This document shows positions 1 through 7,095 of a stretch of DNA of 64,000 nt, piece after piece (the stretch's first letter is position 1; the number at the start of each line of letters is the position of its first letter). The translations under genes were made by a program, and so were the position numbers. Origin of the DNA: Sulfobacillus sp. (GTDB lineage: Bacteria; Bacillota; Sulfobacillia; Sulfobacillales; Sulfobacillaceae); NCBI GenBank assembly GCA_027343695.1, contig DAHWKJ010000028.1, positions 120,950-184,949 of the forward strand. Reading direction: 5' to 3'. The notes under the pieces were generated by a model. The model did not search any database, was not told where the DNA came from, and saw only the letters and a list, made by a program, of their open reading frames with translations.

Positions 1-177
1 CTTGGGGTCGCCAAATCCAGGTAGCGGTCGACCCCAATATTCTTGGTGCCGATACCGTTTAACCTTTTGTTGGGATACTTCGGTCCGCCAGTTCACCAAT
101 CGTTCGCACATAGTGCATGACACGACAGCTTCGGTAATTTGTGACAGATCTGAAAAGCCAGTCGGTTTAATATCCAT
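1..177 (-). CDS. Uracil-DNA glycosylase, family 5 (UDGb) type, 5' part only
   Basis: Base-excision repair enzyme that removes uracil, and in this family also other deaminated bases, from DNA. The 59 codons present run off the left edge of the window. They show the family's N-terminal signature: a CTMC pair (two of the four cysteines expected to hold a 4Fe-4S cluster) followed by ERLVNWRTEV, then EYWGRPLPGFGDP, which is the conserved YWxxPVPGFGDP block just before the catalytic pocket. The catalytic motifs lie outside the window. The start is taken at the ATG whose first base is 177; an in-frame ATG at 189 is also possible and neither has a strong ribosome binding site. The opposite-strand reading frame here is a shadow. 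The family call is firm because several spaced motifs agree; activity cannot be judged from a fragment. Confidence 0.85.
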   Translation of the reverse strand, partial: MDIKPTGFSDLSQITEAVVSCTMCERLVNWRTEVSQQKVKRYRHQEYWGRPLPGFGDPK

Positions 178-592
178 GACCTTAATCATAAGAGTTCTCT
201 ACATCCCTGTCCAGGTGGTTCCTGTTTAAACTGTTGAGCAATTACCACGGTATCCCAATTTACCGACATATAATGAAGAATTATGCGAATCGATAATGAT
301 AAATTATTGTAATTGTTGTGGGGACTTAATAGGATGATGTTGATTCAAACGCACTAGTGCTGAATAACTATCGGTACTGTGCAATTATCTATGGTTTTGT
401 ACCAAAAATTGGGTTGGACACGGGGTGTGTTCGTCCAAGGTTTACCCGGAAACCGTTTAGGAGCTATTTTCCCTAGAGAATTCCGAATGGTTGATAAATT
501 CCGACGCCGGAACAGTAATCTCGGAGCCAAACCTCCCTTGGACGCTCATGAGGGGATGTTGGGAACGTATAGCGAGAAAGGGAGTGTGTAGA
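178..592. other. Intergenic region without a convincing gene
   Basis: About 400 bases between the divergent glycosylase and transporter genes. It is AT-rich around 240-330 and must hold both promoters, but I see no clear -35/-10 pair, repeat or RNA gene. Open frames here overlap the transporter's upstream region and look random. Confidence 0.5.
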
Positions 593-1996
593 TTGGCAGT
601 CGCGTCAAGTAATGTCCCGTACCGAGAAGTGCGGGATGCTAAAGGCCGCGTCTATCGTGTAGGAGAGTCTCCCAAGGACATCATGGGCTATGGCCGAATT
701 GTGATGATTCTCTTACCGTGGATCGGCATGATGCTGGCCTCTACCTTGGAATATGGTTGGGGAGCGGCATCAGCGACCGTGGCTCATCAGTATCACTGGA
801 GCCTAACGACAGCATTTTGGAACTACTCCGTGTATGTGGCCTTTGAGGCCGGCGTTTCGTACTTCAACGGGCGGTTTCGCGAGCGAGCCACCTGGTGGAA
901 ACCAAAGACCGCGATGTTGGTCGGTGGTATTTTGGTTGCACTGGCATACTTTTTCTTGGCGCACTCGGTCGCGCCATGGATTGCCTATGCCGGTTATGCC
1001 GCGCTGGGAGGTATTGGATCAGGATTGGTCTACTCCACCTGTGTGAACACCGTAGGGAAGTGGTATCCTGAAAAGAAAGGCTGGCGGACTGGATTTGTGG
1101 ATGGCGGTTGGGCTTATGGTGCCGTCCCGTTCATTATTCTCTACGCCACGTCGTTTAATACCCATGACTTTCTTACCATCTTGTACCTGACCGGTGCCAT
1201 TTTGGGCGGCGGTTTGATCATCATTAGCTTCTGGTTCAAAGATCCGCCGAAAAGCTGGTGGCCAGCAGAAGTCGACCCCATTGAGTTTTCTAAGACCAAA
1301 GCTGCATGGGCATTGAAGTACAATCCCCCAGCTATTCGCCAAATGACCACCCGGCAAATGTGGCGGACTTCTAAACCGCCCTGGATGGTCCTAGAATTCT
1401 TGCTGATTGCGGGAACCTCACTGTTTGGTGTCGGATTCTACTATCCCTTTGCTGTGGCTGTCCATCTTGGATCGGTCGCAATTATTGCTGGGGCGACTGG
1501 TTTCGCGTTCACCGACGGGATTGGGCGACCGCTCGTCGGTCTCTTATCGGACCGGATTAGCCGTCGATGGGCAGAAGTAGTCGTGTATAGCCTCTTGGGT
1601 GTGACAACGATCGGGTCCCTTGTCACAGGGCGCCTTCATCTGGCGATTCCCTTCGTCATCTTTGCCCTACTCTCAGGCGGAACCTCCGGCTCGTTGTTTG
1701 TGTTGAACCCGTTGATGGTCAGTGACTATTTCGGCACGGACCACCAGACGGAGAACTACGGGACCATCTACGCGGCGAAAATTGTCGGTGGTGTTTACGG
1801 TGGTGTGGTTGCAGCTTACCTCATTACCGGGACCGGAAGCTACACTTGGGCCTTTGTTGTCGGAGGTCTGATGGCTTTGGGCGCCGCTGCCATCGCCGCA
1901 ATATTCTTTGCACCACCTACAGAAGAGGAAGTCCGTCGCGCGATGGGAGCCGATTTCGACCGCTCACCAGTGCGCGACATGAGTCCCCCTGCCTAA
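593..1996 (+). CDS. MFS carrier of the oxalate:formate antiporter (OFA) family
   Basis: Twelve-helix major facilitator for a small carboxylate. The TTG at 593 is chosen as start because an AAAGGGAG ribosome binding site lies about eight bases upstream; the longer frame starting at 491 has no such site and adds a sequence with no transporter character. The protein is 467 residues. OFA hallmarks are the large loop after helix 6 with the FKDPPKSWWP segment and the helix 8-9 loop DGIGRPLVGLLSDRISRR. The family moves oxalate, formate, pyruvate and similar acids. A small membrane protein follows after a hairpin, as is seen with other OFA carriers. The malate-type catabolic operon 2 kb downstream makes a mono- or dicarboxylate substrate plausible, but that is inference. 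Confidence 0.85.
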   Translation: MAVASSNVPYREVRDAKGRVYRVGESPKDIMGYGRIVMILLPWIGMMLASTLEYGWGAASATVAHQYHWSLTTAFWNYSVYVAFEAGVSYFNGRFRERATWWKPKTAMLVGGILVALAYFFLAHSVAPWIAYAGYAALGGIGSGLVYSTCVNTVGKWYPEKKGWRTGFVDGGWAYGAVPFIILYATSFNTHDFLTILYLTGAILGGGLIIISFWFKDPPKSWWPAEVDPIEFSKTKAAWALKYNPPAIRQMTTRQMWRTSKPPWMVLEFLLIAGTSLFGVGFYYPFAVAVHLGSVAIIAGATGFAFTDGIGRPLVGLLSDRISRRWAEVVVYSLLGVTTIGSLVTGRLHLAIPFVIFALLSGGTSGSLFVLNPLMVSDYFGTDHQTENYGTIYAAKIVGGVYGGVVAAYLITGTGSYTWAFVVGGLMALGAAAIAAIFFAPPTEEEVRRAMGADFDRSPVRDMSPPA

Positions 1997-2015
1997 AGGT
2001 CTGACTAGTTTCGGG

Positions 2016-2047
2016 TCGGGATCTCATGGTGATGCATGAGATCCCGA
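2016..2047 (+). terminator. Perfect 13-bp stem-loop behind the OFA carrier
   Basis: TCGGGATCTCATG at 2016-2028 pairs perfectly with 2035-2047 across a six-base loop. There is no T-run after it, so it may act as an RNA stabiliser or partial terminator that lowers expression of the next small gene. Confidence 0.6.
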
Positions 2048-2078
2048 TTACTATCTTGGAAAACGGGAGGTCACGATA

Positions 2079-2234
2079 ATGCGCGAGTACTTTAACCTTG
2101 CTGCTACCACGCCATTTCACCTGCTCGGCATTCAAAAAACTCCTTGGTGGCTCATCGGATTGGTATTGGCCGGTGCTATCGTCTCACGCACTGCAGTCTT
2201 CTTTTGGATGATGTGGCGCCGCAAGAAAGACTGA
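2079..2234 (+). CDS. Small membrane protein behind the OFA carrier (51 aa)
   Basis: A short gene with a textbook ribosome binding site (GGGAGG, eight bases before the ATG). The 51-residue product has a soluble N-terminus, one hydrophobic segment (about residues 23-46, starting WWLIGLVLAG) and a basic C-terminal RRKKD tail, so it is a single-span protein with its tail probably in the cytoplasm. It sits 83 bases behind the MFS carrier on the same strand. Small single-span partners are annotated beside OFA-type MFS carriers in other bacteria ('MFS transporter small subunit'); I infer the same role here from position, size and topology. I do not recognise a catalytic motif. Confidence 0.65.
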   Translation: MREYFNLAATTPFHLLGIQKTPWWLIGLVLAGAIVSRTAVFFWMMWRRKKD

Positions 2235-2256
2235 CTCAAACCTGCAGTGGATTAGA

Positions 2257-2502
2257 TTAGCCGCGACGGGCTTCCTTGACGATGTCGGAGCTATTAGTGG
2301 GGAACCGGACAACGGCATCTTGGTGTACGAGTTTTGTAGAACCACCGAGCTTTTGGGTAAAGCGCGAGGTCGTGATGGCTACCCCAAGCATGACAAAGAA
2401 TACTGCGAGCGACAATCCGAGCAATACCATCGACACGGGGTTGTTCGTGGTCAGAGCGTGAAGCAGTTGCGGGGTCTGTAGTGAAGTGAATGGTGAAATC
2501 AT
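2257..2502 (-). CDS. Small membrane protein of unknown function (81 aa)
   Basis: The ATG at 2502 is preceded by AAGGAGG at ideal spacing, which decides the start over the upstream in-frame ATG at 2520 (that one would lie before the ribosome binding site). The product has an N-terminal segment rich in S, T, Q and N, one strongly hydrophobic helix (SMVLLGLSLAVFFVMLGVAI) and a soluble C-terminal half of about 35 residues. It is convergent with the small OFA-associated gene, with only 22 bases between them. I do not recognise a family. Confidence 0.6.
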   Translation of the reverse strand: MISPFTSLQTPQLLHALTTNNPVSMVLLGLSLAVFFVMLGVAITTSRFTQKLGGSTKLVHQDAVVRFPTNSSDIVKEARRG

Positions 2503-2616
2503 GGTTAACGCCTCCTTCAATCAGTTCGTATCTCTGGTCTTAGTCTAGGACCCGAGGGCTGAACGAACAATAGAGGCCATTCTATGATGATTTATAGAAA
2601 TTTTATATATTTTACC

Positions 2617-2645
2617 AGGCCACCAGATTTCTGTGGCCTTTTTTA
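2617..2645 (+). terminator. Rho-independent terminator-like hairpin
   Basis: AGGCCAC at 2617-2623 pairs with GTGGCCT at 2633-2639, followed by six T's. On the plus strand it could end transcription that began at the OFA carrier and passed through the convergent small gene. Confidence 0.65.
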
Positions 2646-2979
2646 GCGGGAGCGGGCTACGTGGTGTTGATAGCGCGGTCACGGGCTGTTCAAGCGGCTT
2701 GATGAAGGGCATGCCGGACGGCAGTACTGAGCTTGCGGCATAGTCCGCAATGTCGACGAGTCGGCCCGCGTGCTGACCCCATCGGTGATTTGTGCCCGCC
2801 GGTAAATCTAGGGGGCATTAATGATGCTCCCCTGACCCGAGCCGGCAACTTGGTGGTTTCTGAGGCCTTTCTTTTATAGAGTCATTTTTATCGTGATGGT
2901 TCAATTGAATTCGAAACATAGCAGGAATTTGTTCAATTTAGGCGAAATCTTTTTCGTAGACTAAATAGGAGGCGGTAAA
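2646..2979. other. Intergenic stretch, possible decayed coding sequence on the minus strand
   Basis: No intact gene. On the minus strand about 2646-2816 stays open for more than 50 codons with a protein-like composition (contains HRWGQHAGRLVDIADYAA) but has no start codon, so it may be a remnant of an unidentified gene. The last 100 bases are AT-rich and should carry the promoter of the CBS-ACT gene. Confidence 0.35.
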
Positions 2980-3612
2980 ATGTTTGTCGAAGCCATTATG
3001 AATCCGTTTTCGGCGATAGACCAAGATGGCCCGGTATCGGAAGCACTCGAACGATTTAAGGAGCGACCGGCTTTGATGGTGACAACCCGCGACCGCAAGT
3101 TAGTCGGTGTGGTGGCCCGGGTGAACTTGCTCGAGGCCTTTGCTGAGTACTGGCTGTCACACGGAGCCGATTCTGAAGACATTCTTAAAAACCCGATTAA
3201 GGACTATGTTCATGTCGCTAAGTGTTTGGCAGCGGGTACGCCAGTGGAAGAAGCGGTCAATTGGCTTTACCGCGGAGAAAAGGCCGTGGTAGTCCTTGAT
3301 CGTCATGGGAATCCGGCGGGATTGATTTCATGGCAGGAAGTCAACAACTACCTCAGAGAAATTACAGGTTTCAATGACACCGAATCGGTGCGGTTTTCCT
3401 TGGCCCTAACGGATGAACCGGGCCAGTTGGCCCATGTTGCCGATGTAGTTGGTCGAGCTGGGGTTAATATTACGGCCATTACCTTGTCGGACCCGAAGAC
3501 GCTAAAATGGGTGCACTTGGTGTTGCGGGTGGATCGCAAGGACGCGAGTGTGGCGCGGCACGCTTTAGAGCGACATAAAATTCAAATTTTATCCGAACAT
3601 CACTCCGCGTAA
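2980..3612 (+). CDS. CBS-pair plus ACT domain protein (AcuB-like)
   Basis: A cytoplasmic sensor or regulatory protein of 210 residues. Residues 5-55 and 70-125 form two CBS motifs (pattern DRKLVGVVARVNLLEAF and DRHGNPAGLISWQEV), which in this family bind adenine nucleotides. Residues 140-205 form an ACT domain beginning SLALTDEPGQLAHVADVVGRAGVNITAI, which usually binds an amino acid or other small ligand. The architecture matches AcuB-like proteins. The start is set by AGGAGG seven bases before the ATG. It stands alone between the OFA carrier and the catabolic operon; what it regulates is not shown by the sequence. Confidence 0.85.
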   Translation: MFVEAIMNPFSAIDQDGPVSEALERFKERPALMVTTRDRKLVGVVARVNLLEAFAEYWLSHGADSEDILKNPIKDYVHVAKCLAAGTPVEEAVNWLYRGEKAVVVLDRHGNPAGLISWQEVNNYLREITGFNDTESVRFSLALTDEPGQLAHVADVVGRAGVNITAITLSDPKTLKWVHLVLRVDRKDASVARHALERHKIQILSEHHSA

Positions 3613-3726
3613 GTCAGTGGGCTTTCCTCTATACGCATGGCACATGTCGTTACCTCGAAAGGGTCACAGTGGGTCTAGGAACGTGGAGACGGAAGCCTAC
3701 GAACTATTGAACGGTCGACGTTGACC

Positions 3727-3865
3727 GGTCACCGGGGGGTCCCCTAGACCCGGTTTGGTCCGACTCATCTGCCTTGGGCTCAAAGACATTGCCTTAAAGC
3801 ACGGTGACGTCATGCCGGTCGACTCCGTGATTGGAGAATTTGGTGGCGAGACGCACCCTGCATAA
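3727..3865 (+). pseudogene. Possible C-terminal gene remnant upstream of the GlcG-type gene
   Basis: An open stretch of about 46 codons without a start, ending in TAA at 3863-3865. It reads like a genuine protein C-terminus (contains LKDIALKHGDVMPVDSVIGE followed by FGGETHPA). It is preceded by an in-frame stop. Possibly the tail of an enzyme whose body was deleted when the downstream operon was formed. I cannot name the family, and chance is not excluded. Confidence 0.3.
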
Positions 3866-3918
3866 AAAGCAGGACCGAGGAGTATTACCAGAAGAACTAT
3901 ACAAGAGGAGGAGAATCG

Positions 3919-4347
3919 ATGCGTGAAACATTCGAAAAGTTCAGTATTACGGCCGAACTTGCCCAGACCATGGTGAATGCGGCGGCGGCCAAAGCGGAGG
4001 AAATTGGTGTTCCTATGGTCATTGCGGTGGTCGACGATTCGGGAATTTTGAAAGCGTTTTTAAGGATGGACGGCGCTAAACTTTTAAGTGTCGACATTGC
4101 CCAAAACAAGGCTTGGACCGCTGCGAGTTTTGGGATTCCCACCGATCAGTGGCATGAATTTATTAAAGATGACGCGCCGCTCCGGGCTGGCATTCCGCAC
4201 ACGCCGCGATTGGTGGTGTTCGGCGGAGGTTACCCGATTCTGGTGAATGACCGGGTGGTTGGAGGCATCGGATGCTCGGGGGGGCATTACAACCAGGATA
4301 TGGTCTGCGCACAAGCGGGATTGTCGGCGGGTGGGCAAGGATCCTGA
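3919..4347 (+). CDS. GlcG/HbpS family protein
   Basis: A 142-residue single-domain protein of the GlcG/HbpS fold. Members bind haem or other tetrapyrroles, or are encoded beside glycolate, propanediol and other small-acid catabolic genes with unclear roles. Family features seen are an N-terminal helix, then AKAEEIGVPMVIAVVDDSGILKAF, the GGGYPIL turn and the C-terminal GGIGCSGGHYNQDMVCAQAG block. A strong AGAGGAGGAG ribosome binding site precedes the ATG. It opens the catabolic operon: the aconitase-like gene starts two bases after its stop codon, so the two are translationally coupled. Confidence 0.85.
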   Translation: MRETFEKFSITAELAQTMVNAAAAKAEEIGVPMVIAVVDDSGILKAFLRMDGAKLLSVDIAQNKAWTAASFGIPTDQWHEFIKDDAPLRAGIPHTPRLVVFGGGYPILVNDRVVGGIGCSGGHYNQDMVCAQAGLSAGGQGS

Positions 4348-4349
4348 TT

Positions 4350-5643
4350 ATGGCCGGATACACCATTTCCGAAAAGATTTTGATGAACCCGTGTCGACGG
4401 CGACGGACCGGTTCAACCCGGTCAAATTGTTCGGGCTCAGGTCGACCGGGTGCTGCTTAACGACGTCAGCGGGCCGCTAGCTTTTCAGCAGTTTGAGAAA
4501 ATGGGGGCATCCAGGCTCCCTGACCCGGAACGCGTGGTGCTGGTGGCCGACCACTTTGCACCACCGCCCAGTATCGCCGCAGCGCATGGGTTATACGAGA
4601 TGCGGGTGTTCTCCGAACGCTTTGAGGTCGACCATTTTTACGACATCGGACAAGGTGGCATTGAACATTCGCTCCTACCCGAAAAGAACTTGGTGGCCCC
4701 CGGGGATCTGATCATCGGCGGCGACTCCCACACCTGCACCTACGGAGCCTTTAACGCCTTCGGCACGGGCTTGGGCTCAACGGACATCGCGGCGGCGATG
4801 GCGTTGGGCGAGCTTTGGTTTCGAGTGCCGGAGTCCCTATACTTTGAATTTACCGGCGGCGGGGGTCCGTATGTGACCGGCAAGGATTTTATCTTGCGGG
4901 TCATAGAGGAAATTGGGGTAGACGGTGCGACGTATATGGCCATGGAATTTGGGGGCGAAGGCATTTACGGCCTGAATATGGATGAAAGGATGGCGGTTTG
5001 CAATATGGCGGTGGAAGCGGGCGCCAAAGCCGGCATCGTGCTTCCGGACAAGGTTTTATCTCAGTGGACGACCGAACACGGCATTCCGGGAAACTTGGCC
5101 GTGGCCCCCGATTCCACTGCCCGTTATCGAGCGACGTATCAGGTCGAGATGGGATCTCAACCCTTAGTGGCAGCCCCACATTCCCCCGGCAATGTGAAGT
5201 CGGTCGGGGAGGTGGCCAGACGGCGTGTTCACCAAGTGTATATCGGCAATTGCGCCAATGGGACTCTGACAGACTTGCGACAGGCTGCCGCCATCTTGCA
5301 GGGCAAAAAGGTCGCCCGCGGAACTCGCCTGATTGTGGTACCAGCTACCCAGCAAATCTATCGCAAGGCCATGGAAGAGGGGATAATAGACCTGCTCATT
5401 GATGCTGGTGCAGCCGTTTCAACGCCCACCTGCGGGGCTTGTTTTGGGGGGCACATGGGGCTTCTTGACGCGGGAGAAGTAGCGGTGGCGACAACTAATC
5501 GGAATTTCCGTGGACGCATGGGGCACGCCGAAGCGGAAGTATATCTGGGCAACGCGTATGTTGCGGCCGCCGCTGCCGTAGCGGGCGATCTTATCGATCC
5601 GGCATTGGTCACCTCGGCGTCCAAAGGAGGGAGCCCTCAATGA
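4350..5643 (+). CDS. Aconitase-family dehydratase large subunit (LeuC/homoaconitase type), frameshifted near the N-terminus
   Basis: Large [4Fe-4S] subunit of a two-subunit hydro-lyase. Iron-sulfur ligands appear as GNCANG and TPTCGACFGG, and the substrate region as SHTCTYGAFNAFGTGLGSTD. The natural start is the ATG at 4350, giving MAGYTISEKILMN, the usual 'ekIL' opening. Reading then has to move to the next frame at the CCC run 4388-4390: removing one C restores MNRVDGDGPVQPGQIVRAQV and continues to the stop at 5643 (about 430 residues). As written, frame 1 only offers an internal GTG at 4450, which would lose the N-terminal 33 residues. This is either a real inactivating indel or a sequence error. 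It overlaps the small subunit by four bases. Substrate may be a substituted malate such as isopropyl-, dimethyl- or citramalate. Confidence 0.8.
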
Positions 5644-6146
5644 TCTTCCAGGGAAGCGTGTGCCGAGTCGGGGACGACATTGATACTGACGTCATTATAC
5701 CAGGCCGGTATTTAGCGATTACCGATCCCCGGCAATTGGCAGAGCATGTATTCGAAGGGCTCGGCCCAAAATGGGCTCGGCAGATACAGCCTGGAGACAT
5801 TGTGGTGGCGGGCCGAAATTTTGGATGCGGATCTTCGCGGGAACACGCACCCTTGGCCTTGAAAGGCGCCGGAGTGTCGTGTGTGGTGGCAGAAAGCTTC
5901 GCACGCATCTTCTTTCGGAACGCTATCAATCTCGGTTTGCCAATTTTGGTCTGTCCTGACGCTGTTCGGGCTTCAAAAGAACGTGAGACCATCGGCGTAA
6001 ACACCCAGCAGGGGGTGATCCAGGTGGGTGATGAAGTTTTCCCTATTGAACCGTATCCTCCGTTTTTGCAGGAGTTGATCGAGGCCGGAGGACTAGTAGA
6101 CTGGGTTCGGGAACAAATTCACAGGAGGAATCAAAACCATGAGTAA
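5640..6146 (+). CDS. Aconitase-family dehydratase small subunit (LeuD type)
   Basis: A 168-residue swivel-domain subunit that pairs with the upstream large subunit. It shows the family opening GDDIDTDVIIPGRYL, the substrate-recognition block RNFGCGSSREHAPLALKGAG, and SFARIFFRNAINLGLPIL. The ATG overlaps the stop of the large subunit (ATGA), so translation is coupled. The loop that sets substrate in LeuD, HacB and DmdB proteins follows the first strand; here it reads AITDPRQLAEHVFEGLGPKW, which does not by itself identify the substrate. Leucine biosynthesis is unlikely because leuA and leuB are absent and the neighbours are catabolic. Confidence 0.88.
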   Translation: MIFQGSVCRVGDDIDTDVIIPGRYLAITDPRQLAEHVFEGLGPKWARQIQPGDIVVAGRNFGCGSSREHAPLALKGAGVSCVVAESFARIFFRNAINLGLPILVCPDAVRASKERETIGVNTQQGVIQVGDEVFPIEPYPPFLQELIEAGGLVDWVREQIHRRNQNHE

Positions 6147-7095
6147 ATTGATGACATCTCACTTTAATCCGGGAGCACGGTTTCGTGAACTCTTAAATGG
6201 CCCCGATCCGGTTTTGGCTCCAGGGGCTTTTGACGCCTTAAGCGCTAGGCTTATTGAGGAAGCAGGGTTTCCGGCCGTCTATATGACGGGCTTTGGGACT
6301 TCGGCCTCGGTTCTAGGGCGACCCGATGTGGGTCTTTTGACGATGCGGGAAATGGTGGACCATGCCCATCAGATCGCGGAGGCGGTATGGGGAACCCCGG
6401 TCATTGCTGATGCCGACACGGGATACGGTAACCCTATCAACATCATTCGCACCGTGCAGGAATATGAACGGGCGGGCGTGGCGGGTGTTCATTTCGAGGA
6501 TCAGGTGGCCCCGAAAAAGTGCGGCCATATGGCTGGGAAAGAGGTGATTCCACCCGCAGATATGGTGGCCAAAATTCGAGCTGCGGTGCAAGCCCGGCGG
6601 TCAACGGATTTTGTCATCATTGCCCGCACCGATGCCCGAGCGGTGGAGGGGCTGGAACCGGCTCTCGAAAGGGGCCGCAAATACCGAGATGCCGGAGCGG
6701 ATATGCTCTTTATCGAAGCTCCGGAGAATGTTGATGAAATTCACATCATTGCCGAAACGTTCGCCGGGGTGCCGCTCGTGTTTAACTGGGCGGAAGGCGG
6801 GAAAACCCCGCCGATCACGTATCAAGAACTTCGGAACCTGGGGTATCGATTCGTGATTTTCCCGATCAGCACGTTACTATCCGCCACGCAGGCAATGCGT
6901 GTGGTATTGAATGCCATTCGGACAGCTGGAACCCCGCTGGAGGTCATGGATAAACTGGTGCCGTTCCAAGAGTTTCTTGACTTTATCGGCCTGCCGGAAA
7001 TCCGGTCACTGGAAGAGCGATACGTGGCGGATCCCCTGTCACCTCGGGTAATGGCCGCGGTCGAAGAAAGTCACGCAAGGAGGGACCATCGATGA
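6139..7095 (+). CDS. Isocitrate lyase/PEP mutase superfamily lyase (2-methylisocitrate or 2,3-dimethylmalate lyase-like)
   Basis: A C-C lyase of 318 residues with a TIM-barrel fold. Metal-binding motif DADTGYGN, the flexible-loop motif KKCGHMAGKE with the catalytic cysteine present, and IARTDARAVEG are all visible; the cysteine separates true lyases from the phosphonate mutases. Members split 2-methylisocitrate to succinate and pyruvate, or 2,3-dimethylmalate to propionate and pyruvate. An AGGAGG site lies inside the 3' end of the small-subunit gene, eight-base overlap. The upstream LeuCD-type hydratase and downstream acyl-CoA synthetase resemble the dimethylmaleate branch of nicotinate fermentation known from Eubacterium barkeri (DmdAB plus Dml). 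The exact substrate remains an inference. Confidence 0.85.
   Translation: MSKLMTSHFNPGARFRELLNGPDPVLAPGAFDALSARLIEEAGFPAVYMTGFGTSASVLGRPDVGLLTMREMVDHAHQIAEAVWGTPVIADADTGYGNPINIIRTVQEYERAGVAGVHFEDQVAPKKCGHMAGKEVIPPADMVAKIRAAVQARRSTDFVIIARTDARAVEGLEPALERGRKYRDAGADMLFIEAPENVDEIHIIAETFAGVPLVFNWAEGGKTPPITYQELRNLGYRFVIFPISTLLSATQAMRVVLNAIRTAGTPLEVMDKLVPFQEFLDFIGLPEIRSLEERYVADPLSPRVMAAVEESHARRDHR

Noticed and set aside
2..229. A 75-codon plus-strand frame at the left edge
   Set aside because: The minus strand encodes a clear uracil-DNA glycosylase fragment with spaced family motifs; the plus frame has no ribosome binding site or family features.
491..592. N-terminal extension of the OFA carrier
   Set aside because: No ribosome binding site before 491, while TTG at 593 has one and begins a natural carrier N-terminus.
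5640..6146. Assignment of the LeuD-like gene to leucine biosynthesis
   Set aside because: No leuA or leuB nearby, and the neighbours are a lyase and an acyl-CoA synthetase, which points to catabolism.
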